Positions 63,830 through 64,000 of a stretch of 64,000 nucleotides of DNA are shown piece by piece. The stretch is from Rhabdophis nuchalis. Lineage: Eukaryota > Chordata > Lepidosauria > Squamata > Natricidae. Within the stretch, counting starts at the first letter, position 1. The number at the start of each line of letters is the position of its first letter. The notes under the pieces are model-generated. The model saw nothing but the letters and a program-made list of their open reading frames with translations, was not told where the DNA came from and ran no database searches. Made by a program: the position numbers and the translations under genes. The stretch is from assembly GCA_039707465.1 (NCBI GenBank), contig CM077649.1, positions 13,120,501-13,184,500 on the forward strand, given 5' to 3'.

Positions 63830-64000
63830 ACTTTACTTTATTGTCATTGTACGTATACACACAGTTTACACACACTATTTATTTATTTGTTTGTTTGCTC
63901 ATTCATTCATTCATTTAATTTTGAAATTCACACAACCCCCAGAGACCAGGCCCAACACCCATAACAATCCCCAAACACACACCCCACCCACCCAAAAATC
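63830..64000 (-). repeat. Retroelement tail and low-complexity end
   Basis: CTTTATTGTCATTGTA (inverse of the ACAATGACAATAAAG terminus), then TTTATTTG/CATT and CACACC-rich simple sequence. Confidence 0.5.

Overview
The window is eukaryotic and comes from a squamate reptile, quite possibly a snake. The evidence is a Sauria SINE (61081-61420), a BovB/RTE LINE fragment, CR1 3' ends with ATTCT- or TATTG-type tails, many copies of a CR1/L2-type LINE with a 3' hairpin and a TTA or TAAA tail, dozens of hAT-type palindromic MITEs with 8-bp target duplications, and very abundant microsatellites. No prokaryotic genes, rRNA, functional tRNA or CRISPR array is visible.

The one host gene I can reconstruct is SIM2 (single-minded homolog 2, a bHLH-PAS transcription factor). 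It lies on the minus strand and spans 54153 (start codon) down to 2121 (stop). All eleven coding exons are present, every intron is GT-AG, and all phases join without a break: 2289 coding nt, 762 residues plus stop. Exon 1 (bHLH) sits in a GC-rich CpG-island-like block at about 53.6-55.3 kb. Intron 1 (29463-53978, 24.5 kb) is the longest. Exons 2-8 carry PAS-A, PAS-B and PAC, exon 9 carries the nuclear localisation signal, and exons 10-11 carry the C-terminal region. The last exon codes for 238 residues, longer than I recall for mammalian SIM2, while the extreme C-terminus is conserved.

Layout: 1-2120 is the 3' flank with two DNA-transposon copies. 2121-29462 holds exons 11-2, whose introns are full of LINE 3' ends, hAT elements, a Helitron nested in a TA-flanked MITE, an R4/Dong-like LINE, BovB and CR1. 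29463-53978 is intron 1, with a nearly complete but decayed LINE (33745-37292), two L1-ORF1-only elements, a cordon-bleu-like coding fragment, a MITE-bounded mosaic (43074-43749), and several repeat-poor stretches that could hold regulatory DNA. 53979-55317 is exon 1 and the CpG-rich 5' region. 55318-64000 is upstream intergenic DNA with nested MITEs, a CR1 tail that became a pentamer array, a 74-bp minisatellite, a Sauria SINE, and a 430-bp inverted duplication.

I see no multi-gene 'system'. The most novel signals concern genome dynamics: (1) the 43.1-43.7 kb mosaic, whose outer ends share a target duplication and whose interior joins pieces of two other loci in this window at MITE arms; (2) a unique 430-bp block inverted and placed inside a MITE upstream of SIM2; (3) L1-derived elements that go straight from the ORF1 end to the 3'UTR, as in mammalian HAL1; (4) a cordon-bleu-like coding fragment next to a LINE-like tail. 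Family names come from sequence pattern and memory; no database search was possible.
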